From Elmis aenea (Eukaryota > Arthropoda > Insecta > Coleoptera > Elmidae): DNA of 64,000 nt. A program made the position numbers and the translations under genes. Numbering within the stretch: position 1 is the first letter of the stretch; each line of letters begins with the position of its first letter. Shown here in pieces: positions 42,176 through 53,280 of the stretch. Below the pieces are notes generated by a model. That model was given only the letters and a program-made list of their open reading frames with translations, did not search any database and was not told the DNA's origin. The stretch is from positions 1-64,000 of the forward strand of contig CANTFG010000191.1 of assembly GCA_947652605.1 (NCBI GenBank), written 5' to 3'.

Positions 42176-45100
42176 TTTCGCCACAAACGAGTATTCCTCT
42201 TTCTTTAATCTCGGATCAACCATTTATGGGTTTAAACGAAAAACCCCAGGCTATATTAGACTTTATTTTAAATAGTGCTCGTGAAGATGAAAGACCCTTT
42301 CTTTCAGTTGAAGTTTTCGGAGTCAAAATGTTAGGTTTATTGGATTCTGGAGCGTCACGAACTATTTTGGGTAGACCCGGATGGAATCAGTTGCGTTCTT
42401 TGGGAGTAACACTTCTTCCGTCTGATATTAAGCAGTGTACTGTCGCAAATGGTGAGTATTGTGAAGTTATTGGAGTTCTATGTCTGCCTGTCGTTCTTCA
42501 AAAGCAGACGAAATTAATAGAATTTTATGTTGTTCCCTCCGTACCGAACTGCTTGATATTGGGCGTCGACTTTTGGAAAAGAATGGGTATTGTTCCTGAT
42601 TTGCGTGCTAATGTTTGGGAGTTTAGCCCTGTCTCCACTTTAGACCTGGCGTCTCTTACTGATGATGTTGACTTGACTTCTGAACAAACCAAACAAATAA
42701 TGGCATACCTCCACGAGTTAGATGAAATTTTCAAGGATAATGAGCTCGGTTGTACCAATTTAGTACAACATGGAATTAGTACAACTGCAGAACCTATTAA
42801 GCAAAGGTATTATCCAATATCTCCCGCACTTCAACGTCATGTTGATATGGAATTAGATCAAATGTTACAAGATGGAGTAGTTGAGCCGTCTCAATCTCCA
42901 TGGTCGTCTTCTATCATTATGGTTCGGAAAAAAGATAATACCTACCGATTTACTGTTGATTTTCGTAAGGTTAACAAGGTAACCGAAAAGGATGCCTATC
43001 CTTTACCATATGTATCGGCTATCTTAGATCGTTTGCGTGATGCTAGGTACATCACTAGTATTGACTTAAAGTCTGCTTATTGGCAGATTCCTTTAAAACT
43101 AGAATCTCGTCCTATTACTGCATTTACGGTACCCAATAGAGGTTTATTTCAGTTTACACGGATGCCTTTTGGTTTACACAATGCTCCAGCGACTTGGCAA
43201 CGTTTGATAGATCGTGTCATCGGCGCTGATCTTGAGCCTCAAGTATTTGTATATCTTGATGATATTATCATTGTAACGTCCGATTTCGACAGACACATGT
43301 TTGTGTTGAAAGAAGTAATGAAAAGACTGAAGAATGCCGGTCCGAACATCAGTAGAGAAAAGTGTCATTTTTGTCGTCCTGAGTTGAAATATTTGGGTTA
43401 CGTTGTTAGTAAAGAAGGACTTCGTGTAGATCCCGATAAAGTTGCAGCAATTGTTAACTTTCCAGTTCCAACTACAGTACCTGAAGCACGTCGATTTATA
43501 GGGATGGCGTCATGGTATAGAAGGTTCATACCAAATTTTTCTTCTGTTATTGCCCCTATCACGAAATTAACGAGAAAGCATGTAAGATTCAGTTGGGATG
43601 AATCGTGTCAGGATGCCTTTGTTTCAATTCGAGAAGCCCTTATTTCCGCTCCAATTTTATCATGCCCTGACTTTTCTAAACCTTTTTGTATCCAGACAGA
43701 TGCTTCTGACTTCGGTCTCGGAGCAGTATTGACCCAGTCATGCGAAGAAGGTGATCGTGTAGTTAGTTACATAAGTTATTCACTAAAGAAAGCAGAACGT
43801 AAGTACACCACGACAGAAAAAGAATGTCTAGCTGTGTTGTGGGCTATAGAAAAATTTCGTCCTTATATTGAAGGATCACACTTTACGGTTATTACCGACC
43901 ACTATTCTCCAGTTTGGCTTAACAATTTGAAAGATCCTACTGGTAGATTGGCACGTTGGAGGGTCCGTCTTCAGCAGTATGATTTTAAGATCCTACATCG
44001 AAAAGGTAAAGACCATGCCGTACCCGATGCTTTGTCACGTTCCGTACCAGTTATAGAATTCGTTGAAGTTGACAAAAGCGAATTTGAGACTAGCGATAAA
44101 TGGTATCTGGCGTTGCGTGATAAGATTATGAAGCGTCCTGATGATTTTCATGATTGGCGAGTGAAAGGCCAGAGGATTTTCAAGTATTTGCCTCCTCGTA
44201 ATAGAGATCTGGATGATAATGTTGCTACTTGGAGAGTGGTTGTACCAAAAGATAAACGTGCCACGTTACTTCATGAGAATCACGATATTCCTACTGCGGG
44301 TCACGCAGGTACGTTTAAAACTTACGAGCGATTAGCTATTCGTTACTATTGGCCTAAGATGAGGGGTGACGTTTGTCGATATATTCGCAGTTGTCGTACT
44401 TGTTCCGCTCAAAAGGTAGAACAAAAGAGACCTGCTGGTCTTATGGCTCCTAGGGCAAAGCCTACGAGGCCATGGCAAATCGTATGTATTGATATAGTGG
44501 GACCTCTACCTAGGTCTCGCAAAGGTAACTGTTTCATTTTGGTCATCGCAGACTGTTTTACGAAATATGCATGTTTCTTCCCTATGCGAAATGCTACTGC
44601 GATAAAGGTAGCTCAGATCGTAGAAGAAAATATTTTTCTTGTGTATGGGACTCCTCAGTACATTATTTCCGACAATGGTGTACAATTTCGTAGCCGAGAG
44701 TTTACTTCGCTTTGTGGTAGATATCGTACCAAAATTCTCTTCAATGCTCGTTATCACCCACAAGCTAATCCCGCCGAGCGTATAAACCGTGTGTTGAAGA
44801 CAATGATATCATCTTACGTGGGAGATAACCAACGTGATTGGGATAAATATCTCGCCCATATCGGTTGCGCTATTCGTACGGCTAAGCATGAAGTGACTAC
44901 CTATACGCCATATTATGCTAACTCTGGTCGAGAACACATTCTCTACGGCGATCAGTTTGAATCTTCGGAGCAACTTGAAGAATTAGATCCAGCGATTAAA
45001 ACTGTAGAAGCAACTAAATCTGCTTTCGAGCGCTTGCGTGCCGACATATTGAAACGTTTGCTTAAGGCCTATAGAAGATCTAAACATCAATATGATCTTC

Positions 45101-45339
45101 GTCGTCGAAACGTTTCGTATGAGAAAGGTGATACCGTTTGGAAACGAAATTATGTTCTGTCTAATGCCGCTAAGTATTTTTCGGCGAAACTCGCCCCTAA
45201 GTTTGTTGGTCCATTCACCGTTGCAGAAAAACTCTCCCCTTGGACCTATCGTTTGTCAAATGAGCAAGGAGTTGATGCAGGTGTCTGGCACGTTAAAGAC
45301 TTAAAACCTTATGATATTGACTTCGATCCCGATCTATGA
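42142..45339 (+). CDS. pol: Gypsy Pol polyprotein, intact
   Basis: One uninterrupted frame of about 1065 codons if entered by frameshift at 42142. Counting from 42127, the retropepsin motif LLDSGASRTILG is at about residue 70. RT blocks FTVDFRKVNKVT, SIDLKSAYWQI, MPFGLHNAPATWQRLID and FVYLDDIIIV are at about 275-380, with catalytic YLDD near 376. RNase H IQTDASDFGLGAVL is at about 520. The integrase zinc module (HENHD, HAGT, C-x2-C) is at 715-765. The core Asp residues are in VCIDIVGPLP and ISDNGVQF, with Glu in ANPAERIN. LAPKFVGPFTV near the C-terminus is a GPY/F module. It stops at TGA 45337. Confidence 0.95.
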   Translation, partial: GKRCRWQSTRVISPQTSIPLSLISDQPFMGLNEKPQAILDFILNSAREDERPFLSVEVFGVKMLGLLDSGASRTILGRPGWNQLRSLGVTLLPSDIKQCTVANGEYCEVIGVLCLPVVLQKQTKLIEFYVVPSVPNCLILGVDFWKRMGIVPDLRANVWEFSPVSTLDLASLTDDVDLTSEQTKQIMAYLHELDEIFKDNELGCTNLVQHGISTTAEPIKQRYYPISPALQRHVDMELDQMLQDGVVEPSQSPWSSSIIMVRKKDNTYRFTVDFRKVNKVTEKDAYPLPYVSAILDRLRDARYITSIDLKSAYWQIPLKLESRPITAFTVPNRGLFQFTRMPFGLHNAPATWQRLIDRVIGADLEPQVFVYLDDIIIVTSDFDRHMFVLKEVMKRLKNAGPNISREKCHFCRPELKYLGYVVSKEGLRVDPDKVAAIVNFPVPTTVPEARRFIGMASWYRRFIPNFSSVIAPITKLTRKHVRFSWDESCQDAFVSIREALISAPILSCPDFSKPFCIQTDASDFGLGAVLTQSCEEGDRVVSYISYSLKKAERKYTTTEKECLAVLWAIEKFRPYIEGSHFTVITDHYSPVWLNNLKDPTGRLARWRVRLQQYDFKILHRKGKDHAVPDALSRSVPVIEFVEVDKSEFETSDKWYLALRDKIMKRPDDFHDWRVKGQRIFKYLPPRNRDLDDNVATWRVVVPKDKRATLLHENHDIPTAGHAGTFKTYERLAIRYYWPKMRGDVCRYIRSCRTCSAQKVEQKRPAGLMAPRAKPTRPWQIVCIDIVGPLPRSRKGNCFILVIADCFTKYACFFPMRNATAIKVAQIVEENIFLVYGTPQYIISDNGVQFRSREFTSLCGRYRTKILFNARYHPQANPAERINRVLKTMISSYVGDNQRDWDKYLAHIGCAIRTAKHEVTTYTPYYANSGREHILYGDQFESSEQLEELDPAIKTVEATKSAFERLRADILKRLLKAYRRSKHQYDLRRRNVSYEKGDTVWKRNYVLSNAAKYFSAKLAPKFVGPFTVAEKLSPWTYRLSNEQGVDAGVWHVKDLKPYDIDFDPDL

Positions 45340-45502
45340 CTTATACCCGATTTTGTGACTTCTGTATCTTGTTCTTTTCTTTCGTCTACTCGTATCTGAT
45401 TTTGTTGTTCGGTTAGTTGTTTGTTACGTTGTATTCCGTACCCTTTGTTGTGATTATCTTGTTTGGTTCGGAAAAACCTGGATGGTTTTCCCTCCCGTCG
45501 TT

Positions 45503-45513
45503 AGGGGGGAATC
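45503..45513 (+). promoter_or_regulatory. Polypurine tract
   Basis: AGGGGGGAATC directly before the 3' LTR TG, the expected plus-strand primer site. Confidence 0.85.
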
Positions 45514-45889
45514 TGTAACGCCATTCTTGATCACCTCCCTCCCGACTATCTCGGTCCGCTCGCTGTCGCCCGGCAGTCGGACACGTGTCCCTGTTAGTAT
45601 CGCACTGGCAGCCGTTCAGATCGAACGCGTGCGATAAAGGTTTTTTTCTTTGTTCCTTGGTTCTTGGATACACGACGCTACCGTAAAAGTCAGCGCGTCT
45701 CCCGTCCTGTGTGTGGGGTTTTGAGTGTCCAGAATACCATAAAGATTATGGGTAAAGAGCTTACCGTTTCGTCGACTTCACCGCTCGGCCCGTAATCAAA
45801 GAAGCTGCCGCCGTCGTACGTAATATAGACCAATATGGCCGCTGAGAAGGTTTTCCCCTGCCATTCCCAGTAAGTCACCTTACTTTCGT

Positions 45890-46400
45890 ACCTCCGTTTG
45901 TTTAATGAATAAACCATTTAATGTTTAAACCAGTTAATGTTTAAACTGTGAACTTTTATATACTTCCGTTTATTTAATGACTAAACATATTTAATGTTTA
46001 AACCAGTTAATGTTTAAACTGTGAACTTTTATATACTTCCGTTTATTTAATGACTAAACATATTTAATGTTTAAACCAGTTAATGTTTAAACTGTGAACT
46101 TTTATATACTTCCGTTTATTTAATGACTAAACATATTTAATGTTTAAACCAGTTAATGTTTAAACTGTGAACTTTTATATACTTCCGTTTATTTAATGAC
46201 TAAACATATTTAATGTTTAAACCAGTTAATGTTTAAACTGTGAACTTTTATATACTTCCGTTTATTTAATGACTAAACATATTTAATGTTTTAACCAGTT
46301 AATGTTTAAACTGTGAACTTTTATATACTTCCGTTTATTTAATGACTAAACATATTTAATGTTTAAACCAGTTAATGTTTAAACTGTGAACTTTTATATA
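45890..46400 (+). repeat. 73-bp tandem repeat in the 3' LTR, seven units
   Basis: Units start at 45890, 45963, 46036, 46109, 46182, 46255 and 46328, followed by the same degenerate end at 46401. One unit more than the 5' LTR. Confidence 0.95.
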
Positions 46401-46548
46401 CCTCCGTTTATGTGATGTTCAAACCAGATGATGTTTAATACTGTTTATTGTCATATTGTCGTTTGCTGACATGTAAACCGTTTTGTTTATTAATACTGTT
46501 TATTGTCATATTGTCGTTTGCTGACATGTAAACCGTTTTGTTTATTAA

Positions 46549-47107
46549 CCCTCTACCCAGAACATCTTTGTTACGTCGTAATACAGAACATCGGTATATT
46601 TTACCGTCATTATATTTTTCAATTTTAAACTCATCAGACGATAAAATTCAGCACTCGCCTATTATAATACCAATAGAATTATGACCTTTAAATGTAAAAT
46701 TAATAGTTTGTGGTAAAAAAAAAGGAAAAAACGCTTGAAATTATTTTATTAAAAAAAAAAAAAAAAATTAAAATAAACCTATCAAACTATATCTCGAATT
46801 AACTAATATTTCACCATAAAAATATAATATCGATAAATTACAAAAAAAAATTATAAATATACAACCCACTTTTTATGGGGATAGTAGTTTTGCATTATTA
46901 GAACATACGTTAAAAATACCGCTATTAAAAAAAAAAACCTAATACAGAATATCGGTAATGTATAGCTGTGATTGACCTTCCACTGCACTTGCCAGATGTT
47001 GACTGAAAGTGTACTCGTGGGAGGGGGTCGTGGCGGCGATAGGAGCGCTCAAAGCGAGTGTTAAAAAAAGAATAGCGGTAAAATTTACCGATGTTCCGGG
47101 CAGAGGG
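46549..47107. mobile_element. piggyBac-type MITE in the 3' LTR, 559 bp
   Basis: Flanked by TTAA on both sides (46545-46548, 47108-47111). The 5' LTR has a single TTAA at the matching point. The ends are CCCTCTACCCAGAACATC and the complement of CCCTCTGCCCGGAACATC, with ACCGATGTTC-type sequence repeated inside. CCC ends and a TTAA target are diagnostic of piggyBac. No coding capacity. It inserted after the gypsy element did. Confidence 0.9.
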
Positions 47108-47504
47108 TTAATACTGTTTATTTACATACTGTCGTTTACTGAGGTAAACTGTCTTGTTTATTGATGTTGTTTATTTACCTATTATTGTTTATTGTGTACA
47201 CTACCTACATTACACAGTTATTTGCTTTACTTTATTTTTGTTATGTAATGTAGCTACCCCTCGTTCCCTCCCTCCCAACCTTCGTTTAACTACGAGAATA
47301 CGTCGGGCTTTCTGGTTTTTGCCGACTTCCTCACTCAGAAAACCAGTGGCGCCCTGTTTCAAAATATTTGTCTAGTTTCTTTTTCTCTCTCTCTTTCTCT
47401 TTCTCGGTTAATTATTAACGTAGAACCACGCCCACCCACTGAGCCAGCCGATAAGCCGGTGCGGGAATAAGGTAAGTCCTCACTTTTCCCACCGCACCGT
47501 AACA

Positions 47505-48117
47505 ACTTGGGAACGAAAATTAGCGAAGATGGGAAAATTGACGCAGAAATCCTAAACAGAACCAGAAAAAGCACGAGAATTTACTACCAACTAAACAAAA
47601 CTATCCTTGGGAAAAAAGAAATTAGTGCACAAACAAAAACCAGAATATACAACACGGTCGTAATTCCAACTATGCTGTATGGTAGTGAAACATGGCCACT
47701 AACATCTAAACATGAGAAAAGAATAACGGCAGCAGAAATGAGATTCTTAAGAAAAATAGCGGGAAAAACAAAAAGAGATAGTTGCAAAAATAAAGACATC
47801 CAGAATAACCTACAACAAAAACAAATAACCCAAAATATCGAAGAAAAACAATTAAAATGGTACGGACACGTGCAGAGGATGCCGCCAGAATCTATGACAA
47901 AAAAAAATAACAGAAAGTAGGAGGTATGGGAAAAGGCGTGTAGGAAGGCCAACAACTAACATGGAAAACAGGATAGAACAAATAGCCCGTGAAAGAGGGA
48001 AAACAGTTGGGGAGTTGAGAGCGATGACGGCAGACAAAAAGATCTGGAAAAGCTGGGTGGAGAACCACCAAAAGCCGACGCCGTGAGGCATAAGGCTTAG
48101 TAAAAGAAGAAGAAGAA
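47505..48117 (+). pseudogene. RTE 3' part: RT C-terminus and tail
   Basis: Continues the RTE after the gypsy insertion: GTKISEDGKIDAEILNRTRK, RIYNTVVIPTMLYGSETWPL, RITAAEMRFLRKIAGKTKRD and KQLKWYGHVQRMP, the standard C-terminal region of RTE-type ORF2. After a frameshift near 47915 it goes on (GRPTTNMENRIEQIARERGK) to about 48085. An AAG-rich tail (48102-48117) ends the element. Confidence 0.9.
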
Positions 48118-48586
48118 GGTCCGGTTTCGGTTTCGGTTTTTTTTACGTGGACCCCGGTCTTAACCGCGGTCTTTTTCGGTCCGGTTTTAAAAAAAATAAA
48201 AGCAATCTTTACTAAAACCTCAATATTAACAGTGGTTTATGTTCACACAAACTATGTACTGAATGTTTTATAGTGACAGATCGTAAATATCACTAACAAA
48301 AAGCTGTTCTAATTTATATTAGTGGAAATGGAAATAGAAAAAGAAAATCACACATGTATCGTTTATTTTTTACCCCATAAATTAACAAATGAAAACAATC
48401 AAAATTTTCTTTAATACAAGTGTTTTTCCATCATAAATTAAACAATTGGTATTTTTATTACCAAAAATTTTTTTAAAAAATAAAATTGTGGCGCTAACCC
48501 AACCAGTCTAAAATAGAACTTTGACGTGCTCGTTTTCTTACAATGTCCGATTGTTCGGAGCTGTCGCTACTTGTTGTTCCAGTTCC
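48118..48586 (-). pseudogene. Possible remnant of the hAT element's own gene
   Basis: After a block of GGTCCGGTTTCGG repeats (48118-48190), the minus strand near 48580-48490 reads TGTGTTSSDSSEQSDIVRKR followed by ARQSSILDWLG. The frame is cut by the PLE at 48587. I cannot identify the protein with confidence. A hAT transposase terminus is a guess based only on position. Confidence 0.25.
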
Positions 48587-49343
48587 AGTTCTACCCTTAA
48601 TTACAAAACCGATGTTCAAGATTTAAGTAATATTTACACTTTACTACTTCATTACCATAAAATTTCAAAAATTAATTCCAGTACTACTGTTAATTCATCG
48701 AGTGAGTCCTTGTCTGTTCAATCGTAATTAGATTTTTCATTTATATTAGGTTTGGTTTAATGGTCTTTTTACATTCCTTGTATAATTCAATCTGATTCAT
48801 ATTTAATTTTGTATAATATTTTTTGGTATACATTTACCCAGGTAATTATTTGAATTACACTGGCTTGTATTTGCATTTTCTTCAACAATTTTGGGTTTTA
48901 TTATTCCCGCCAAAAATAATACTTCGGTTTTAGTAATATTAACTTACTGCTGTTGGCAGTCTGCCTGTCATAGAATAAAATTTTTTGACTTTGTTCCTGT
49001 TGTTTGTTCAATCAAGTTTTGTTATGTACATACATCTTTTGATGCTTTTAATCTGTTTTTAAATTGTTAATCTTAATGTAATATTGTTTTGTGACTTGGT
49101 TTACTCCACCATCTATGAATGGCTTATATATTGTTATGGTACAATCATCATTTTTTCCACCTCATGGTATAACCTATATAAACTGTAAGTTTCACTTGCC
49201 TTCAGCTATTAGTTTTTTATAACAATTTTTATGTATTGTAGTATCCACTGAAGAAGGACTTAATTAAGTCCGAAATATATGGAATAGTTTGAATTAGTAC
49301 TCTATTACACCTAACCTAATACCCAATATTTTTCGCTTAAATT
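48587..49343 (+). repeat. PLE left pseudo-LTR
   Basis: Contains the end of the nuclease ORF (to 48727), a 3' UTR and the hammerhead-like boxes at 49248. Differences from the right copy include GCATTTTC/CCATTTTC, TATGTACATA/TATATACATA and ATATATGG/ATATTTGG. Confidence 0.9.
49248..49275 (+). ncRNA. Hammerhead-like ribozyme core in the left pseudo-LTR
   Basis: CTGAAGA (49248-49254), one extra A, a perfect helix GGACTT/AAGTCC closed by AATT, then GAAA (49272-49275). This is the order of the hammerhead conserved boxes (CUGANGA, stem II, GAAA). Hammerheads are documented in PLE pseudo-LTRs. The extra A and unresolved stems I and III leave self-cleavage open. Confidence 0.5.
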
Positions 49344-49388
49344 TCAACAAGTAAGGTTGTTACTTCCCATCAAACACAAATTGTAGGC

Positions 49389-51290
49389 ATGGGTTTCTAC
49401 CAGAACATCCAGTTAAAATATGGTACCATAATCGTCCGTCACCTTAAGCTGTGGAATAACATCAATAACAAACTAGCTAGCATGAAGAATCGACTCATCT
49501 TCCTCAACCGCTGCAAATCCAAAGGCATCTTTCCTAATCATATCTCACACAATATCAAGAGCATTTTCAACAGTCTAGACGATGCAAGGAACTCGTTGGC
49601 CGAAGATATCTTCAAATTTAACTTAAGGTTGAAATTTAAAATTTTATGTTTCGAAATTAATGTCACTAACCAAAATTTACGTCGGTTGAACAGACAACTC
49701 ACAGATATTATCATTTTCTGTAATTCCAAATTACCCGCTTCCATTGTGGAAGAATTTAAACACCGTCAATCTTCTCGTTTTAATTACATTTTCCATAAGA
49801 TTAAATATAATAATATCATTAAATTTAACAAATTAACTTCACTTTTTAATAATGTCAAATCAGTAGGCGTCAAAGATAATTGGATTAAAAATTTAAGCCA
49901 TGTAACTATCCCTGAGGACATTAGTAACTTCATTGCTCTTGGTCCTAAATTCAGTTTAGCACCTCCTAAAAAATACTTATCGTTACCTTTATTACTTGCC
50001 GATGTTGAATCTATACTTGAAGTAGTACAATCCTCTGATCGTAACTTGTTTAGATCCAGAATTTCTAATATCATTACTAATTATATTCAATCTCCTATTA
50101 AAGACTCTCAATTTTTACAATTGTTTAACAAAACTAAGAAATTTCTTAAACTTAACCCTGATATCTTGTTAATTAGATCCGACAAAGGTAATGTCTCTGT
50201 TCTGTTGTCTAAGAATGACTATATTTCTAAGGTTCATGCCCTTTTGGCTGATACTAACACATACCAAAAGTTAAATAAGGACCCCACTAACTCCATTCAA
50301 CGTAAATTCAATTGTTTAATCAAAGATTTCAATAGACGTGGTTACCTGGATGATCACACTGCTAAAAAGCTTTGTTGTTATAAAGGCCTTTCACCTAAAC
50401 TTTATGCTTTACCTAAAGTCTATAAACCTGATTGCCCTGTTAGACCAATTGTTGCCTCTATGGGTTCCCCTACGGAAAAATTCTCCAAATTTATTGCCAA
50501 TGTTTTATCAGTTGCTGAATTAACTAATTTTGATTATTTTGTCAAAGACTCTTTTGAGTTTGCTGAATTTATTAATAATTTCACACTACCTGATGGTTTT
50601 GTTTTAATTAGCTTAGATGTTGTGTCCTTGTTTACCAACATCCCTTTGCAATTAGTGTTGGACAACATCACCAATAAATGGGAGCTTATTAGCCCCCATA
50701 CTGATATTCCTCTAGACTCTTTCCTTAAATTTATTACCCTCTTATTTGAATCCAACTACTTTTCATTTGATCATCAATTTTATAAACAGAAATTTGGCTG
50801 CCCGATGGGCTCCAATTTAAGTCCCATCCTAGCACAAATTGTTATGGATGCTTTACTTGATTCCGTTATTCCCTTACTTCCATTTACTTTCCCTTTCATT
50901 AAAAAATATGTTGATGATATCATATGTTCTGTCCCTGCTAATTTAATTAAAACGGTTTTGGATACCTTTAACAGTTATAATGTGAACATACAGTTCACTA
51001 TTGAAGAAGAAACTACTAACAGTGTTCCTTTTTTGGACACGTTACTTATCAGAGGTCCTAACAACCTCATTATCCTCGACTGGTACCAAAAACCTACTGC
51101 GTCTGGGAGATACATCAACTATTTATCTAATCATCCCCTCAGAATCTAAACCAATGTCATCCTTGGTCTAAAAAACCGTATTAAAAAAATTTCACATCCC
51201 TCACTGTTGCAAAGGAATCTTGTTAAACTTTACAATTTGCTTTTATACAACTCTTATCCTTCACCTTTTTTAAAAAAACTTATTTTCAAT
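49389..51290 (+). pseudogene. PLE reverse transcriptase ORF with one stop
   Basis: Starts MGFYQNIQLKYGTIIVRHLK and is open for 586 codons. An N-terminal basic helical region (residues 1-250) precedes DILLIRSDKGNVSVLL, LSPKLYALPKVYKP and RPIVASMGSPTEKFSKFI. The RT core follows: ISLDVVSLFTNIPL, FGCPMGSNLSPILAQIVMD and KKYVDDIIC with the YVDD box. The thumb has VPFLDTLLI and SGRYINYLSNHP. A TAA at 51147-51149 is followed in the same frame by further homologous sequence (NRIKKISHPSLLQRNLV) up to the Harbinger insertion at 51291. Confidence 0.9.
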
Positions 51291-51539
51291 GGGTGATATG
51301 AATAAAAATGAGTTTATACTTTATTCTCAAAAAATTGTAGTAAATGCTCTAAGTCGTAATAATAAAAATTAGAAGCAGATGCTCAGGTTGAGCACATACT
51401 TTTATATACAATTTTTCTTGAGTATGTTCTCACAGTTCGTATGAATAAAATAAGTTTATGCTTCCTGAAGGCGAGTTTCTTCTCGATATATTTGGAGTCT
51501 GGTTCTTAGCAGACTCAGTCGTATCTTGAAAAGATAATT

Positions 51540-53060
51540 ATGGCTGAATTTATATTAAATTTGCGTTTTAAAAAATATTACAAACCAAGAAAGAGTACGT
51601 GCAATCGTGACTTTAAAGACATAATATATAGATTTTCTGAAGAGAATGTGCAATGGATAGCAAAACATTTTTTAAATGTAGAATCAGGAGAAAGCAGAGG
51701 TGGTGCGATATCCAAGATGGATAAAATAAAAAAATATTCTTAAGATATGTGTGAGATTCTGGATTTCAAGCAGGAGTAGGAGAAGATGTTGGTGTGCATC
51801 AAATTTCATTATCAAAAGTTGTACAAGAAGTAGGGGATAAGATAACTGAAAAAAGTGGCCAATGGTTAAAATTTCCCCAGAACGTTGCAGGTATAGGTAA
51901 TGCAAGCCAAGCATAATTGGCAATCACGTTACAATTTTCCATGCGTCGTCGGTTTCATTGATTGCACATACGTAAGAATTAAAAAAAAAAACGATACACG
52001 GAGATGAATACATTAATCGAAAAGGATTCCTAGCATTAATGTGCAAGCGACGTGTAACGCAGATGAGTGGTTTAAAAGTGTAGACGCCTCATGGCCAAGT
52101 TCTGTCCACGACTCAAGGATTTGGAGCAATTCGGAAATTTATAATATTGCAAGAAATACTTTTGAAAATAGCCAAGCATTACTTTTAGGAGATAAGGGGG
52201 ATATGCTATCGCGCGGTGCACAGGAACTGCGGCGATTCTAATCCCATCATTACCAACTTTATGACCATGCGTTAATCCTACCCTCGAACTGCGTACAAAT
52301 ATTTTCTAACCCTTGATTATATGGGTAAACCCTAATTTAATGTTCCAAGAATTAATCCACATCCCAATATTCACGTTTTTATGCATACTTAATAAACATT
52401 CAGACAGATTCATATATTAAGATTAACAGTGTTCATTGCGTCAATCAAACTCCACGAAGAAATATTCGGAATCGCCATATTTATTTGGAAAAAAAAGTTG
52501 GACAATACAAAGACAATTTGATTTCTCGAGTAGATTTTGTTAAATGTTGTTCTTATATTTTCAGACTGTAGAAATTTTATACTCCTATTAAGTAATTACT
52601 ATGTAAATATTATTGACAAATAAAATATTTTATTTATATTTTTAATTTCATTCAATTTAAGTAGTGAATATTTAGGAATACTCCAACCATTTCTGACCGC
52701 TTACCTGAATACGAAATTATAGGAAAGGTATAATAAAGCAATGTCCGCAGTTCGTGTATCGGCTTAACTCTCATGCTTAATTACTTGCCGTAGTTCAAGT
52801 GGTACTTAAGTACAAGTCATTAAAATCGCCGCAATTCGAGTGCGCCCCTATCGCGCCATGGCTGATGGTTCCTTTTAGAAACCCGAATATACTTCAAAAA
52901 GTTGTTTTGGCCAGTTATATAATAACAACAATTTCCGATTCTACAATATAAAGTCCGAGTTTCCACTGAAAAAGTCCCAAAACTTATTGCGAGCTGTTTC
53001 GTTCTGCATAATATAGCAAAATATTTAAACGATGAACTAGACTTAACAGAGCTTTAACTA
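51540..53060 (+). pseudogene. PIF/Harbinger transposase, broken and split
   Basis: N-terminus MAEFILNLRFKKYYKPRK, then after frameshifts VGFIDCTYVRI (first Asp, about 51955), INVQATCNADEWFKSVDASW and PSSVHDSRIWSNSEIYNI (second Asp region), and ALLLGDKGDML. A 633-bp element interrupts at 52215. Beyond it are PWLMVPFRNPNI and STEKVPKLIASCFVLHNIAK to about 53060. These are the HARBI1-type blocks in order. Several indels make it inactive. Confidence 0.8.
52215..52847. mobile_element. Small element with 9-bp target duplication (Mutator-like?)
   Basis: The perfect 9-bp repeat CTATCGCGC flanks it (52206-52214, 52848-52856). The ends are inverted: GGTGCACAGGAACTGCGGCG against the complement of GGGCGCACTCGAATTGCGGC, both followed by GATT. 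A 9-bp duplication is typical of Mutator-like elements. No coding region. Joining its flanks restores the transposase block order. Confidence 0.8.
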
Positions 53061-53280
53061 GTCGATATTCCAGTTCAGCATATGGCAGAGGACGAGAATG
53101 AAAATACCAAAAACTGGCCTCCCATTGTTTTTTAATGATATCAATAACTTGAGATTTTGATTACCTTGCAGCAGGTATTTGTGACTTTGAAAACACAATT
53201 GGAAAATCACGCAAAATCTTGACGTATGCCATTTGAGAAACATTGTTTTTATTAATTTCTTCTTCACTCTCACTCATGAT
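53058..53280 (-). pseudogene. Harbinger second protein remnant
   Basis: Minus strand from about 53277: MSESEEEINKNNVSQMAYVK, then FPIVFSKSQIPAAR, a TAA, and KSQVIDIIKKQWEASF. Position and strand, convergent with the transposase, match the Myb/MADF-like accessory gene of Harbinger elements. The sequence similarity itself is weak. Confidence 0.4.

Larger units (their letters stand above)
39302..47504 (+). mobile_element. Ty3/gypsy retrotransposon with both LTRs, inserted in the RTE
   Basis: It has LTRs at both ends, a primer site, gag, pol and a polypurine tract, flanked by the 4-bp duplication ACTT (39298-39301, 47505-47508). The RTE sequence resumes at once on the right. The long LTRs, TGGCGCCC primer site and pol sequence fit the Osvaldo/Ulysses type of insect gypsy element, though that is by recollection. 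Pol is intact. Gag has two stops and a frameshift, so this copy would need help. No env-like frame follows pol. Confidence 0.95.
45514..47504 (+). repeat. 3' LTR of the gypsy element, 1991 bp
   Basis: Same ends as the 5' LTR. It is longer by one 73-bp unit and by a 559-bp MITE plus its 4-bp duplication: 1355 + 73 + 563 = 1991. Confidence 0.95.

Noticed and set aside
45340..45502. A possible env gene after gypsy pol
   Set aside because: Only about 160 bases separate the pol stop from the polypurine tract, with no open frame.
45413..45917. Minus-strand open frames in the gypsy LTRs (also at 39279-39705)
   Set aside because: They are identical in both LTRs, antisense to the element, and have no motif. 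I treat them as chance frames.
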